Under the pieces are notes generated by a model. That model saw only the letters and a list, made by a program, of their open reading frames with translations. It ran no database searches and was not told where the DNA came from. 56,625 bases of DNA from Chrysochromulina parva (taxonomy: Eukaryota; Haptophyta; Prymnesiales; Chrysochromulinaceae), in contig PJAB01000034.1 of the NCBI GenBank assembly GCA_002887195.1, forward strand, positions 1-56,625, read 5' to 3'. A program made the translations under genes and the position numbers. Every line of letters starts with the position of its first letter. The stretch's first letter is position 1. Of the stretch, positions 18,285 through 26,106 are shown piece after piece.

Positions 18285-19223
18285 ATGCTGCTGCTCAACA
18301 CCCTTTTTGCGCTCGCGCTATCCACCGCCGATCCTGTCGGCTTCATCGGCTTGGGCATCATGGGCCAGGGTATGGCCCGCAGGTTGCTGTCGCTCCCGCG
18401 TCCTCTGCACGTGTGGTCTCGCAACCATGAGGTGACGAAGGCGATTGCCGCTCAGTATCCTGGCATGATCACCATCGCTGCATCGCCAGCGGCCGTCATC
18501 GACGCGTGCGAGCGTACCTATCTCATGCTCTCGACGCCAGAGGTGTGTGAGGAGGTTTACACCATGGAATCTGGCGTTCTAGAGGGCTGCCGCCCCGGTA
18601 AGGCGATCATCGACTGCGCCACGCTCCGTCCAGAGGACATGGCTTCGCTCGGTGAGCGCGTGCGCGCGCGCGGAGGCTCTTTTGTGGAGGCGCCCGTGAG
18701 CGGCTCCAAGGCGCCCGCCGCAAATGGCGCCTTAATTTTCATGTGCGCGGGCGACAAAGCAACCTTTGAGGCGGCTGAGGCGGAGCTGGGTGTGATGGGC
18801 AAGAAGTCGGTGTTCTGCAGCGAGACGGTCGGCGCCGCCACGCAGATGAAGCTCGTGGTCAATCTGATCATGGGCACGCAGCTGGTAGCCCTCGCTGAGG
18901 GCCTCGTGCTCGCCGACAAGCTCAATCTGAGCTCGAAGGACGTGCAGGCGGTCCTCGACCAAGGTGCGATGGCCTCACCCATGGTCGCGCTTAAGGGTCC
19001 GCTGATGGCCAAGCACGATTACTCAACGGCATTCCCCCTCAAGTACGCGCTCAAGGACATGCGCTTTGCGCTCAGCCTTGAGGAAGCGCCCGAGCTGCCC
19101 GTATCCGCGGCGGCCACTGCGCTGTACGCGGCCGCCGATGATGAGGGCGGCTTGGGCGACGCTGACTTTTGCGCCGTCATGGAGGCGGCGCGAGGAGCGA
19201 TCGGCGAGAAGCGTGAATGTTAG
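18285..19223 (+). CDS. GLYR: Glyoxylate/succinic semialdehyde reductase (beta-HAD family)
   Basis: 312 aa. NADP(H)-dependent reduction of glyoxylate to glycolate and succinic semialdehyde to gamma-hydroxybutyrate. The Rossmann motif VGFIGLGIMGQGMARRLL starts at about residue 17. The substrate loop APVSGSKAPAANGALI and AGDK follow, as in plant GLYR. The catalytic Lys lies in MKLVVNLIMG, and the C-terminal helical domain has FPLKYALKDMR. The usual DxST segment reads DCAT, a small change. ATG 18285 adds only MLLLNTLFALALSTA, a hydrophobic leader that could be a signal peptide (secretory, or the first part of a plastid presequence, although no Phe follows it). Expected length for the family is about 290 aa, so the leader is genuine extra sequence. 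Confidence 0.88.
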   Translation: MLLLNTLFALALSTADPVGFIGLGIMGQGMARRLLSLPRPLHVWSRNHEVTKAIAAQYPGMITIAASPAAVIDACERTYLMLSTPEVCEEVYTMESGVLEGCRPGKAIIDCATLRPEDMASLGERVRARGGSFVEAPVSGSKAPAANGALIFMCAGDKATFEAAEAELGVMGKKSVFCSETVGAATQMKLVVNLIMGTQLVALAEGLVLADKLNLSSKDVQAVLDQGAMASPMVALKGPLMAKHDYSTAFPLKYALKDMRFALSLEEAPELPVSAAATALYAAADDEGGLGDADFCAVMEAARGAIGEKREC

Positions 19224-19773
19224 TGTCGCTCTTTATGTTGCGGAAGCACCGCGGGGTGAAGGGGTCCTTGCGTCTTCTCCCTACTCAGTACTGGTATCCT
19301 CAGTGCGGGCTGACCGGGTCCCCGCCCCGCCGCGCGGCCGCCCGTGCGACGCCGAGCGCCCCCTCAGCCGTTGAGTTTTTCCTCTCTGCCGAGGAGCAGC
19401 GTTAATTGCGATTTGCGTTCGTGAACCGAAACCGCAACGGTCGAACGGATCGCAGACCCATGCCCGCGCAGACCACGCGCCACGAGGACGTCGCCTTCTC
19501 GACGCGAGTCGGTGGTTACGCGTACGTCTGGACCCAGGGTTGATACACTGTCATCGTAGGCGAAGACGTAGTACGCTTGTTTCCCAGCACACTCCGGTGC
19601 GTCGAATTTTCCCGTACCATCTGCAGTGCGCCCACCCACCCACCGCAACACCACCATCACAAACGCACAAGGGCCACGTCATCCGTGTCCCCACCGGGCC
19701 ACCCTCATACCCTGTGTGATCTCCGTCGTGTCGCTTCGAGGCGAGCCGCAGCTGCGTGAGATTGCTGCGTTAA
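19224..19773. other. Interval between convergent reductase and FkbM genes
   Basis: Mostly 3' flanking sequence. A 96-codon minus-strand frame (ATG 19657, stop 19364) has mixed composition unlike a simple shadow, but no motif; it is listed separately as weak. Confidence 0.4.
19364..19657 (-). CDS. Weak small ORF, unknown
   Basis: 96 aa frame from ATG 19657 (KFDAPECAGKQAYYVFAYDD in the middle). It lies between two convergent genes, downstream of nothing obvious and with no recognisable domain. It could equally be chance; reported only because its composition is not repeat-driven. Confidence 0.2.
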   Translation of the reverse strand: MVVLRWVGGRTADGTGKFDAPECAGKQAYYVFAYDDSVSTLGPDVRVTTDSRREGDVLVARGLRGHGSAIRSTVAVSVHERKSQLTLLLGREEKLNG

Positions 19774-20781
19774 TCACGTACGCACGGCCGCATGTCGATG
19801 ACCGCGTTCGTCGGTTCTCACAACCATGCGCGCGTGGCGCGTGTGAGCTGTCTCGACAAACGAACGACGCCTGTGCATGGAGACAGTTCCCTCAGGCGAC
19901 GAGGGCGGCGACGGGGGAACGTCAGGATATATCCGCCTCCACAACGACCAAAAGCACCAGAGATGCGGCGGCGCTCCGTGGCGGCGCTCCGGCGGTGCTA
20001 TGTGGGCACAGTTTTGGACGCGAAAGCCCAATTGCAAAAGGATTCGATGCACCCGCCTTTGGCGGGCTAAGTCGGAATCGTCATTCTCCAGGACAAGCAC
20101 GCGTGCGGACCCAAGCAGTGCTCTCGCTTGGTGAAGCGTGTCCAGCAGCGCAGAGAAGCAGCCTTCACAATCCACGATGACAGCCGTCCAGCCTCCATGA
20201 AGCAACATAGACGATGGTAGTGAAGGCACAACAGTCGAGTTTCCCCCCTCTGGTGCTTGGAAGCCGAGCCCGTTGGCAGTCCTCCCTAGCTCAACGCCAG
20301 ATAGCCGCAGCGGTGGGTTGGAGAACGCAGGCACGAATGCCAAATTGCTGAAATTCGCACCATTGCGCTCGGCAATGCGGCGAACGTGCGGATCCGCCTC
20401 AGCCGAGATGACCCTGCCTGATTTTCCGACTGTCGCGGCAGCGACTATGCTGCTGCGCCCAATGTTTGATCCCAGCTCCAGCACTATGTCCCCCGGAATC
20501 AGGTTTTCGTTGATGTAGCACTGCTCGATAATCTCTTCCTTCCATGAGCCTCCTTCAAGGTCCGGATTCATGCGGTGAATCCGGGTGAGAGATGGCACCA
20601 GCGGATGCCTTCGTTTGTGATGTGCCCATCCCGATCCATCATCACCAGGAGGAAACCACGCAGGTCGCTCATAATGGTTAATCCGACCTGCGCAACTCCG
20701 TGATGGTTGCCTGCTGGTGATGCCTGGATGATGTCCGTAGCCGGCAACGTTCGGAGGGAGGTGAGCCAGAAGGTCCGCCAT
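19774..20781 (-). CDS. FkbM-family methyltransferase (second copy type)
   Basis: 335 aa from ATG 20781. SAM-dependent methyltransferase core: WKEEIIEQCYI, then motif I IVLELGSNIGRSSIVAA, SGRVISAEADP as the acidic loop, and WTAVIVDCEGCFSALL, the FkbM signature (D-x-E-G) where the paralogue at 13962 has DVEG. The C-terminus (about 70 residues) is Arg/His/Pro-rich and may be disordered. No signal peptide is seen, unlike the other FkbM gene, so location is probably cytosolic. The two copies are only distantly similar and are not a recent tandem duplicate. Substrate unknown. Confidence 0.75.
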   Translation of the reverse strand: MADLLAHLPPNVAGYGHHPGITSRQPSRSCAGRINHYERPAWFPPGDDGSGWAHHKRRHPLVPSLTRIHRMNPDLEGGSWKEEIIEQCYINENLIPGDIVLELGSNIGRSSIVAAATVGKSGRVISAEADPHVRRIAERNGANFSNLAFVPAFSNPPLRLSGVELGRTANGLGFQAPEGGNSTVVPSLPSSMLLHGGWTAVIVDCEGCFSALLDTLHQARALLGSARVLVLENDDSDLARQRRVHRILLQLGFRVQNCAHIAPPERRHGAPPHLWCFWSLWRRIYPDVPPSPPSSPEGTVSMHRRRSFVETAHTRHARMVVRTDERGHRHAAVRT

Positions 20782-21230
20782 GCACGAGTCTCGCGAGAAA
20801 AGGAGTCTCTCGCTGCTACGCAGCGGTCGCTCGCGTGCGTCGCCGCGCTCGCTCTTCGCTCACGAAGTGCGGTTTTCGCGGCGCCGTCAGGCGCCGATTA
20901 TGAATTCACAGCCAATGTTTATATTCGACACCCAGGACACCGGACCGGCGTACATACGGATTCACACCAACACGTTTAAAAGCCGTTCATTCACGACACA
21001 CCAACACAATTCACAGCTGTCTCCAAGACAGTCAAGAGGGTCGAGTTGGGGTCCCCCCGCCTAATCATTCGGATCCAAATTCACGAGACAACGGGGCAAA
21101 CATGATCGGTTGGAGATGCCGCACGTGTAATTTTGATGAAACATCTCTGCGGATTCGGTGCCGTGCAACCTGGGCTGCGAACCTGTGCCTCAGTAATAGC
21201 TAATACCTCCACATGATACCAAACATGCAA
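20782..21230. other. Gene-free interval with a dispersed repeat
   Basis: Upstream of the FkbM gene and downstream of the kinase gene. Holds one copy of a 30-bp sequence also found inverted at 2776-2805. Otherwise AT-richer than the genes, with no RNA gene seen. Confidence 0.5.
20905..20934 (+). repeat. 30-bp dispersed repeat, copy 2
   Basis: TTCACAGCCAATGTTTATAT followed by TCGACACCCA. It matches the reverse complement of 2776-2805 at 29 of 30 positions, while flanks on both sides diverge. Confidence 0.85.
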
Positions 21231-23381
21231 TCAGCTATTCTCCTCTCCCACGAGCGCAAAGGATTCTTCGCCCAACGCATCCTCTTGCGCTCGCGGGCAG
21301 AAGAAGATGGCGCCGCCCACGAGGGCCGCGTAGACCAGGAAGAGCACTACCCGTTTCGTCGTGGCCCACGGCCTCTTCCCGCTATGGACTCGGCTGGCGC
21401 TCTTGCCAGGTGTGGGCGGCTCTGCGGTTTCGCACTCGACATGCACGCTGTTGGTCGTGGCCGGCATCGGCCCATCGTGCACTGTCCATGGGTCAAAGCA
21501 GAGCTCTCGGAGAGAAGCCCGGTCCGACGGCAGCACCTGCAGCATTGAGTCGATGATCTGGCGTGCGCCCACGCTGAGCACGTCGTCCAGCACGTAGTTG
21601 AGCGCAAGGATGTTTGCCACGAGGGACTCGTGTGTAGCGCCTACGAACGGAACCCCGCCCGTGAGCATCTCGTACAAGGTCGCTCCGAGCGCCCACACGT
21701 CCGACGGCGGTCCGAGCTGCGCGCGCCCCCACGCCGTGTCAGCATTGTAGCCGGTCAGCTGCTCAGGCGACGCGTAGAGGCGAGTGCCCTCCTGCAGATT
21801 CGCCGGCTGCTCCCCCAGGGAGCGAGCCAGGCCCCAATCGACCAGCACCGCCGTCGGACCGCCGTCGGGGCCCTTGAGCTGCACGCGCACGTTGGCGGGC
21901 TTGAGGTCGCAGTGTAGGATGGACTGGCTGTGCGCGTGCACGAGAGCCAACAGCACGTGCCGGAACAGCCGGCGCGCGAGCGGCTCTGGCAGTGCGCTTC
22001 CCGGTTGACTGCGGATGTAGTCATGCAGCCCGGGGCCCTCTATGCGCTCCATGACGATGTACAACGAGTCTGCGAGCTCGACCACGTCGGCAAGCTGCAC
22101 GATGTGTGCGTGCCCCTTGAGCTGACGAAGCACGTGCACCTCTCGCATCGCAGCTTCGACGACTCGTTCCTCCTGCGCACGTACGCGAAGGATCTTGACC
22201 GCGAGCCGCGACGAGGAGGGGGGCATCCCGCCCGCGGCCAATGGGCCGCCGATCGCAGGCAGCTCGCCGCTGCTCGTCGTCGACGAGGCCTCAACGACGA
22301 CACTATTGGCGCCCTCTCCCAGTCGAGAGCCCAGTTGGAGCAACTGCTCTGTGGACTTTTCAAGGTCGCCGCGATTGGGCGGGCGCGGCATGTTGGCCGT
22401 GGGACGCCACTCGGGGTACGAGTAGAGGAGCTCGCGTGCGGCGTGCACGAGGTGACTCCAAGCCGCGTGCGTCGAGTCCTCTCCGGAGCCTCGTTGGAAG
22501 ACGCGCGAGAGCGTGCGTCGTTCAAACCAGTGGCAGTTGAGAGTTGCGGGCACCTCGACCACCCCAAGCTCGCCGCGGTCCGCGAGCACGCTCATCACGT
22601 CGGCGAGAGAGGCCGCCATCGACTGCTGAAGCATGCTCGCTACGAGCTCAAAGATCGTGGGAAAGGCCGCGAACGCCTCGCCGGCGATGACGGCGTCAAA
22701 GGAGCCCAGATGCGAACCGCATCGGATAGCGAGTTCTCGGTCTTGCGTGGAAAGGCACACTCGCGACATCGAGGTGGCCTTCAAGGAGCCCGCCCAGCTC
22801 GTCAGCGCAGGCGAGCTGTCGATGAGCGCGTAGGCCTGGCAACGCCGGCTGGACGCGCGGGTCTTGGAGGCACGCTCATGCGACGGCGGCACGAGTGGCG
22901 CATCGGCGATCTTGCGCAGCAAGCGGGCGTCGTACAGGTGGTCGGCTCGCAGGATGAGCAACGGCTCCTCGCCCGCAAATAAGGCACGTGCAGCAAGTAC
23001 CGAATTGGCCGTGTTGCGCCATTGGCTGCCGGCCGAGCTGCCCAGGGTCAAGTAGACAAAGTCGATGGCCAAGCGCGCAAATCCGTACGCTGTCACGCAC
23101 TCGGCGACTTGGGCCGCATCGTGGCCGAGAGTGACGACGACACGAACAACGCCAGCCATCTCAAGCCCAGCGAGGAGGTGAAGCATCAGCGGGCGCATGT
23201 CCACACGCAGCACGCACTCGCTGTCGCGACTTGTGAGTGCACAGGTGGCGTGCACAAGTGCTCGAGTCACTCTTGGCGGACCGAGCGAGGAGATCATCTT
23301 ACGCCGCTCGATGTCCGTGCTGGAGACGACGCCGAGCTTGGCGAGCATCTTACGCCGATCGACTTCGCTCTGGGAGGCCAT
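21231..23381 (-). CDS. Nucleotidyltransferase-like domain fused to Ser/Thr protein kinase, with C-terminal TM
   Basis: 716 aa from ATG 23381. Residues about 5-30 contain two copies of xxRRKMxxxLG. Residues about 50-300 resemble sugar-phosphate/phosphocholine nucleotidyltransferases: a Rossmann-like start, SQWRNTANSVLAARALF, then PLLILRADHLYDARLLRKI in the place of the metal-binding Asp. The first-motif Gly/Arg loop is degenerate (CVLRVDMRPL), so activity is doubtful. From about 350 comes a complete protein kinase: LGEGANSVVV loop, LAVKI lysine, HCDLKPANV catalytic loop, DWG in place of DFG, SPEQL in place of APE, then PPSDVWALGATLYEML. A TM segment (VVLFLVYAALVGGAIFF, about 675-692) and a 24-residue tail end it, suggesting a tail-anchored membrane kinase. 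Divergent from the UBA gene. Confidence 0.8.
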   Translation of the reverse strand: MASQSEVDRRKMLAKLGVVSSTDIERRKMISSLGPPRVTRALVHATCALTSRDSECVLRVDMRPLMLHLLAGLEMAGVVRVVVTLGHDAAQVAECVTAYGFARLAIDFVYLTLGSSAGSQWRNTANSVLAARALFAGEEPLLILRADHLYDARLLRKIADAPLVPPSHERASKTRASSRRCQAYALIDSSPALTSWAGSLKATSMSRVCLSTQDRELAIRCGSHLGSFDAVIAGEAFAAFPTIFELVASMLQQSMAASLADVMSVLADRGELGVVEVPATLNCHWFERRTLSRVFQRGSGEDSTHAAWSHLVHAARELLYSYPEWRPTANMPRPPNRGDLEKSTEQLLQLGSRLGEGANSVVVEASSTTSSGELPAIGGPLAAGGMPPSSSRLAVKILRVRAQEERVVEAAMREVHVLRQLKGHAHIVQLADVVELADSLYIVMERIEGPGLHDYIRSQPGSALPEPLARRLFRHVLLALVHAHSQSILHCDLKPANVRVQLKGPDGGPTAVLVDWGLARSLGEQPANLQEGTRLYASPEQLTGYNADTAWGRAQLGPPSDVWALGATLYEMLTGGVPFVGATHESLVANILALNYVLDDVLSVGARQIIDSMLQVLPSDRASLRELCFDPWTVHDGPMPATTNSVHVECETAEPPTPGKSASRVHSGKRPWATTKRVVLFLVYAALVGGAIFFCPRAQEDALGEESFALVGEENS

Positions 23382-23704
23382 GCTGGGCTCGGGCGGTTGG
23401 AGCCGCACAAGAGCGGAAGCGGCCGAGCGCCCCGAAGGGCCGCGCGGGGACGTTTTGCGTTTCGGCAAAACTTATGGGCGCACCCAAATGTTCCCCAAAT
23501 GTGTGTGCCATTGATGGCGAGGAAACATGCGCACGCCAAGTTCTGTACTTGAGGAGAAAAGTTCCAGTTCTTTGCATTACCGGTACATGTACAGTATCTG
23601 CATGCAAATTCTCAGCGAAGTTCCTGTCAGGCGCGCGGACCTGTGTTGTTCTTGCTGCAAAAAGTCTCCAAGTCACAGCTTGCCTCTCTCTACACGCGAG
23701 TCAA
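23382..23704. promoter_or_regulatory. Bidirectional promoter, kinase fusion / UBA protein
   Basis: 323 bp between divergent ATGs. Includes TTACCGGTAC (23577-23586) next to the palindrome GTACATGTAC; the same 10-mer occurs twice in the 32136-32487 divergent promoter. Confidence 0.5.
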
Positions 23705-25348
23705 ATGCCCGATTGTTTCGAATTATCGATGCCCACGGACCAAGTCGCAATCGACAACCTCGCGGACCTGACGAACGCCGCACCGAGCCTCTGCAAGGGT
23801 GCTCTTGAAGCATATCGAGATGTTAACCAAGCCGCAAACTGGATCCTTAGCCTCTCCGCGGAGCAGCAGGCCATCATGCTGCCCTCAAACTCACCGTTGA
23901 GCGATCTGGATGCCATCGCGATCAAGTGGCAGGGTGCATCGTATGCGCGCCACAACCAGAAAGGCACAATGACGGCCACGATGACCTCCGACCACATCCG
24001 GCTCCACGAGCAACTTTCTGCCTCGGGCAACGAGCATCTCGTGTGCGAGATAAGCTCCTTGAAGCTCAACGGGCCCGTAGAGGACCACGAAGGCCAGTGG
24101 CAGGTCGCCAAAAAGTCGCGCGCCAGTGCGCGCTGTAACCTTCGTGCCAAGGCCGCTGATGCCAAGAACAACAAGAAACCCGACCCGCGGTGCCGTCGCG
24201 TGAGCACGTCTTCGTCTGCCCCACCCGCCGCGCCCGCCGCCCAGTGCAGACCGAGCCCGAGCATCGAGCCCCGCGCGCCCGCGCGCCAATCATCGCCGGC
24301 AACGCCCTATCTCGATGCCGCGCGTGCAGCGCACCCCGCCCTGCTTGCTTCGTCTCCTCTCACAGTGGCGGCGACGCCGACTCAGGCTCCATCGCCTGTT
24401 GAGACAACACCACCGGTACCGGTCAAGGCGCCGGCCCCAGTTCCACGAGCGGCTGGATGTACTGGCTCCCTGTCGGGGCACGCGGCCGTGGAGGATCCGA
24501 TTAGGGCGCAGGCCAAGTCGGCGCTCGCCCCGCTCGTGCAGCGCTCGCTGCTCGAGAGCCTCAACCTGTCGCTCTCATCTTCACTGCTGCCCATGGCAGA
24601 GCTGCGCCCCCCAGTGCCCTTGTCGCTCTTGGGCGTACTCTCGCCGCAAATGCCGGATGGAGGGCTGGCGCTTCTCTTGCCCTTTCCGTCACCGTCCGAG
24701 ATCCGCCATTGGCCATCAAGCCAGCTGGCTGCGCCCGACGCGCCGTTAGACGCGCCGCCGGTTTCAGCTGCAGGTGCGGAGGCGGGGGAGCGGGACGAGG
24801 CGGAGGTCGCGCGCGCTGCGGAGGCGGAGGCGCGCGCTGCGGAGGCAGAAGTGCGTGCAGAGGCGGAGCGTACGGCGCGTGCGGCTCTCGAGGAGAAGAG
24901 GGTGGCAAAAGAGGAGAGCATGCGTCAGGCAGCGACTCAGCTTTCCATCAGCCGCGCCGATGACGGCGCGATCAGCGAGAACGTTCACAGCACGATGCTC
25001 ATGTTGGCGAGGTCCATGCAGCACGAGGTGCTCCCAACGCGCCAGGGATCTTACCAGGGATCCATGCGGCCGGCGAGGCCGATCCTCGCGGCGCTCGAGC
25101 AAATGGTACAGGCCGGGAACAGCCTGAACAACGACTTCACGGCGGAGGAGGCGCATCGCGGACTCACGAACACCGCGCAGAACCACTCGTGGCCTGCAGC
25201 ACGGATGCCGCCGGCAGGGGACCCAGAGGATGAGGCGGACGGTGTGCACCCGGATGTGCTGCTGCCGTGCAAGTGGTGGAAGCGCGGCACTTGCCACTAC
25301 CACGGGTCGCATCTGTCGGCCGATGGCAAGACCATGTACTTGCACTGA
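23705..25348 (+). CDS. UBA-like domain protein with C-terminal Cys/His tail
   Basis: 547 aa from ATG 23705. Residues about 15-55 resemble a UBA ubiquitin-binding helix bundle (AIDNLADLTNAAPSLCKGAL, then EAYRDVNQAANWILSLS). A basic stretch follows (VAKKSRASARCNLRAKAADA), then Pro/Ala/Ser linkers. A charged coiled coil AEAEARAAEAEVRAEAERTA runs at about 365-410. The last 30 residues read CKWWKRGTCHYHGSH...YLH, a C-x7-C-x-H pattern reminiscent of a CCCH or RanBP-type zinc site, but incomplete for any family I know. Probably an adaptor in ubiquitin or RNA handling (inference). Divergent partner of the kinase fusion. Confidence 0.55.
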   Translation: MPDCFELSMPTDQVAIDNLADLTNAAPSLCKGALEAYRDVNQAANWILSLSAEQQAIMLPSNSPLSDLDAIAIKWQGASYARHNQKGTMTATMTSDHIRLHEQLSASGNEHLVCEISSLKLNGPVEDHEGQWQVAKKSRASARCNLRAKAADAKNNKKPDPRCRRVSTSSSAPPAAPAAQCRPSPSIEPRAPARQSSPATPYLDAARAAHPALLASSPLTVAATPTQAPSPVETTPPVPVKAPAPVPRAAGCTGSLSGHAAVEDPIRAQAKSALAPLVQRSLLESLNLSLSSSLLPMAELRPPVPLSLLGVLSPQMPDGGLALLLPFPSPSEIRHWPSSQLAAPDAPLDAPPVSAAGAEAGERDEAEVARAAEAEARAAEAEVRAEAERTARAALEEKRVAKEESMRQAATQLSISRADDGAISENVHSTMLMLARSMQHEVLPTRQGSYQGSMRPARPILAALEQMVQAGNSLNNDFTAEEAHRGLTNTAQNHSWPAARMPPAGDPEDEADGVHPDVLLPCKWWKRGTCHYHGSHLSADGKTMYLH

Positions 25349-26106
25349 GAAACGGACAAGGACGAGAGCTGAGAGAGGGGGCGCTCTCACCGCTACTCAC
25401 CGCTTTCGAGAGGGACGTCTAGGGACATCAAGACAAGGCACCGGCCGTGAGGATGGCGTGGCACTTGGCGTGACGTTCAAGCTGAGCGAGGCTTGAAGCT
25501 GTTCGAAGCTGGAGGCGACGGAAATCCCTACAAGCTACGTCCGATCTGAGGCAGGGGAAGCGCACCAGTGAGGCTGAAAACTCTGTGGGGCGTGTGGGAC
25601 ATGCGGGATGTGTGGAGCGTGTGTGCAGTAAAAGAGCAGATAGGCTGAACTGAGTGTGTGGCGGGTTGCCTTGTGGATGTGGTGCGGAGGTGGGACGACG
25701 TATAGGCGGGTGTCTCGAGCGAACGATTGGGGCACTACCAGGTGGAATGCTCGGGCGTCTCATTGCGCGTGCGTCATGGGGGAGTCGCGCAACGAGAGTC
25801 TACGTCGCGCGTGAGTTTTGACCGGAGACGCCACGCGACGCGAACACATCTTCAACAGGCCGGTACGAACAGGAAACACCGCACAAACAGCGTCAGCGAG
25901 GAACCGAACGGAACGGAACAGCATCCCCGTCGGACACGTCTGGTCCTCGAGACCTTGGCACATGGCAGACGAGACAGAGTGAGACTCTACTAGTTTCGGC
26001 ACACACAGAGAGAGAGTCAGAGAGAGAACACCGCCCAAGACAGCGATACATCACGATGAGCAGAACGCATGCCATTTTGCCGTACCATGCGCACAAGGGC
26101 GAGCGA
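25349..26106. other. Gene-free interval
   Basis: 758 bp between convergent genes. Rich in GTGTG/GAGCG stretches with a short AGAGAGAGTCAGAGAGAGA run near 26008-26026. No conserved frame or RNA gene recognised. Confidence 0.5.
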
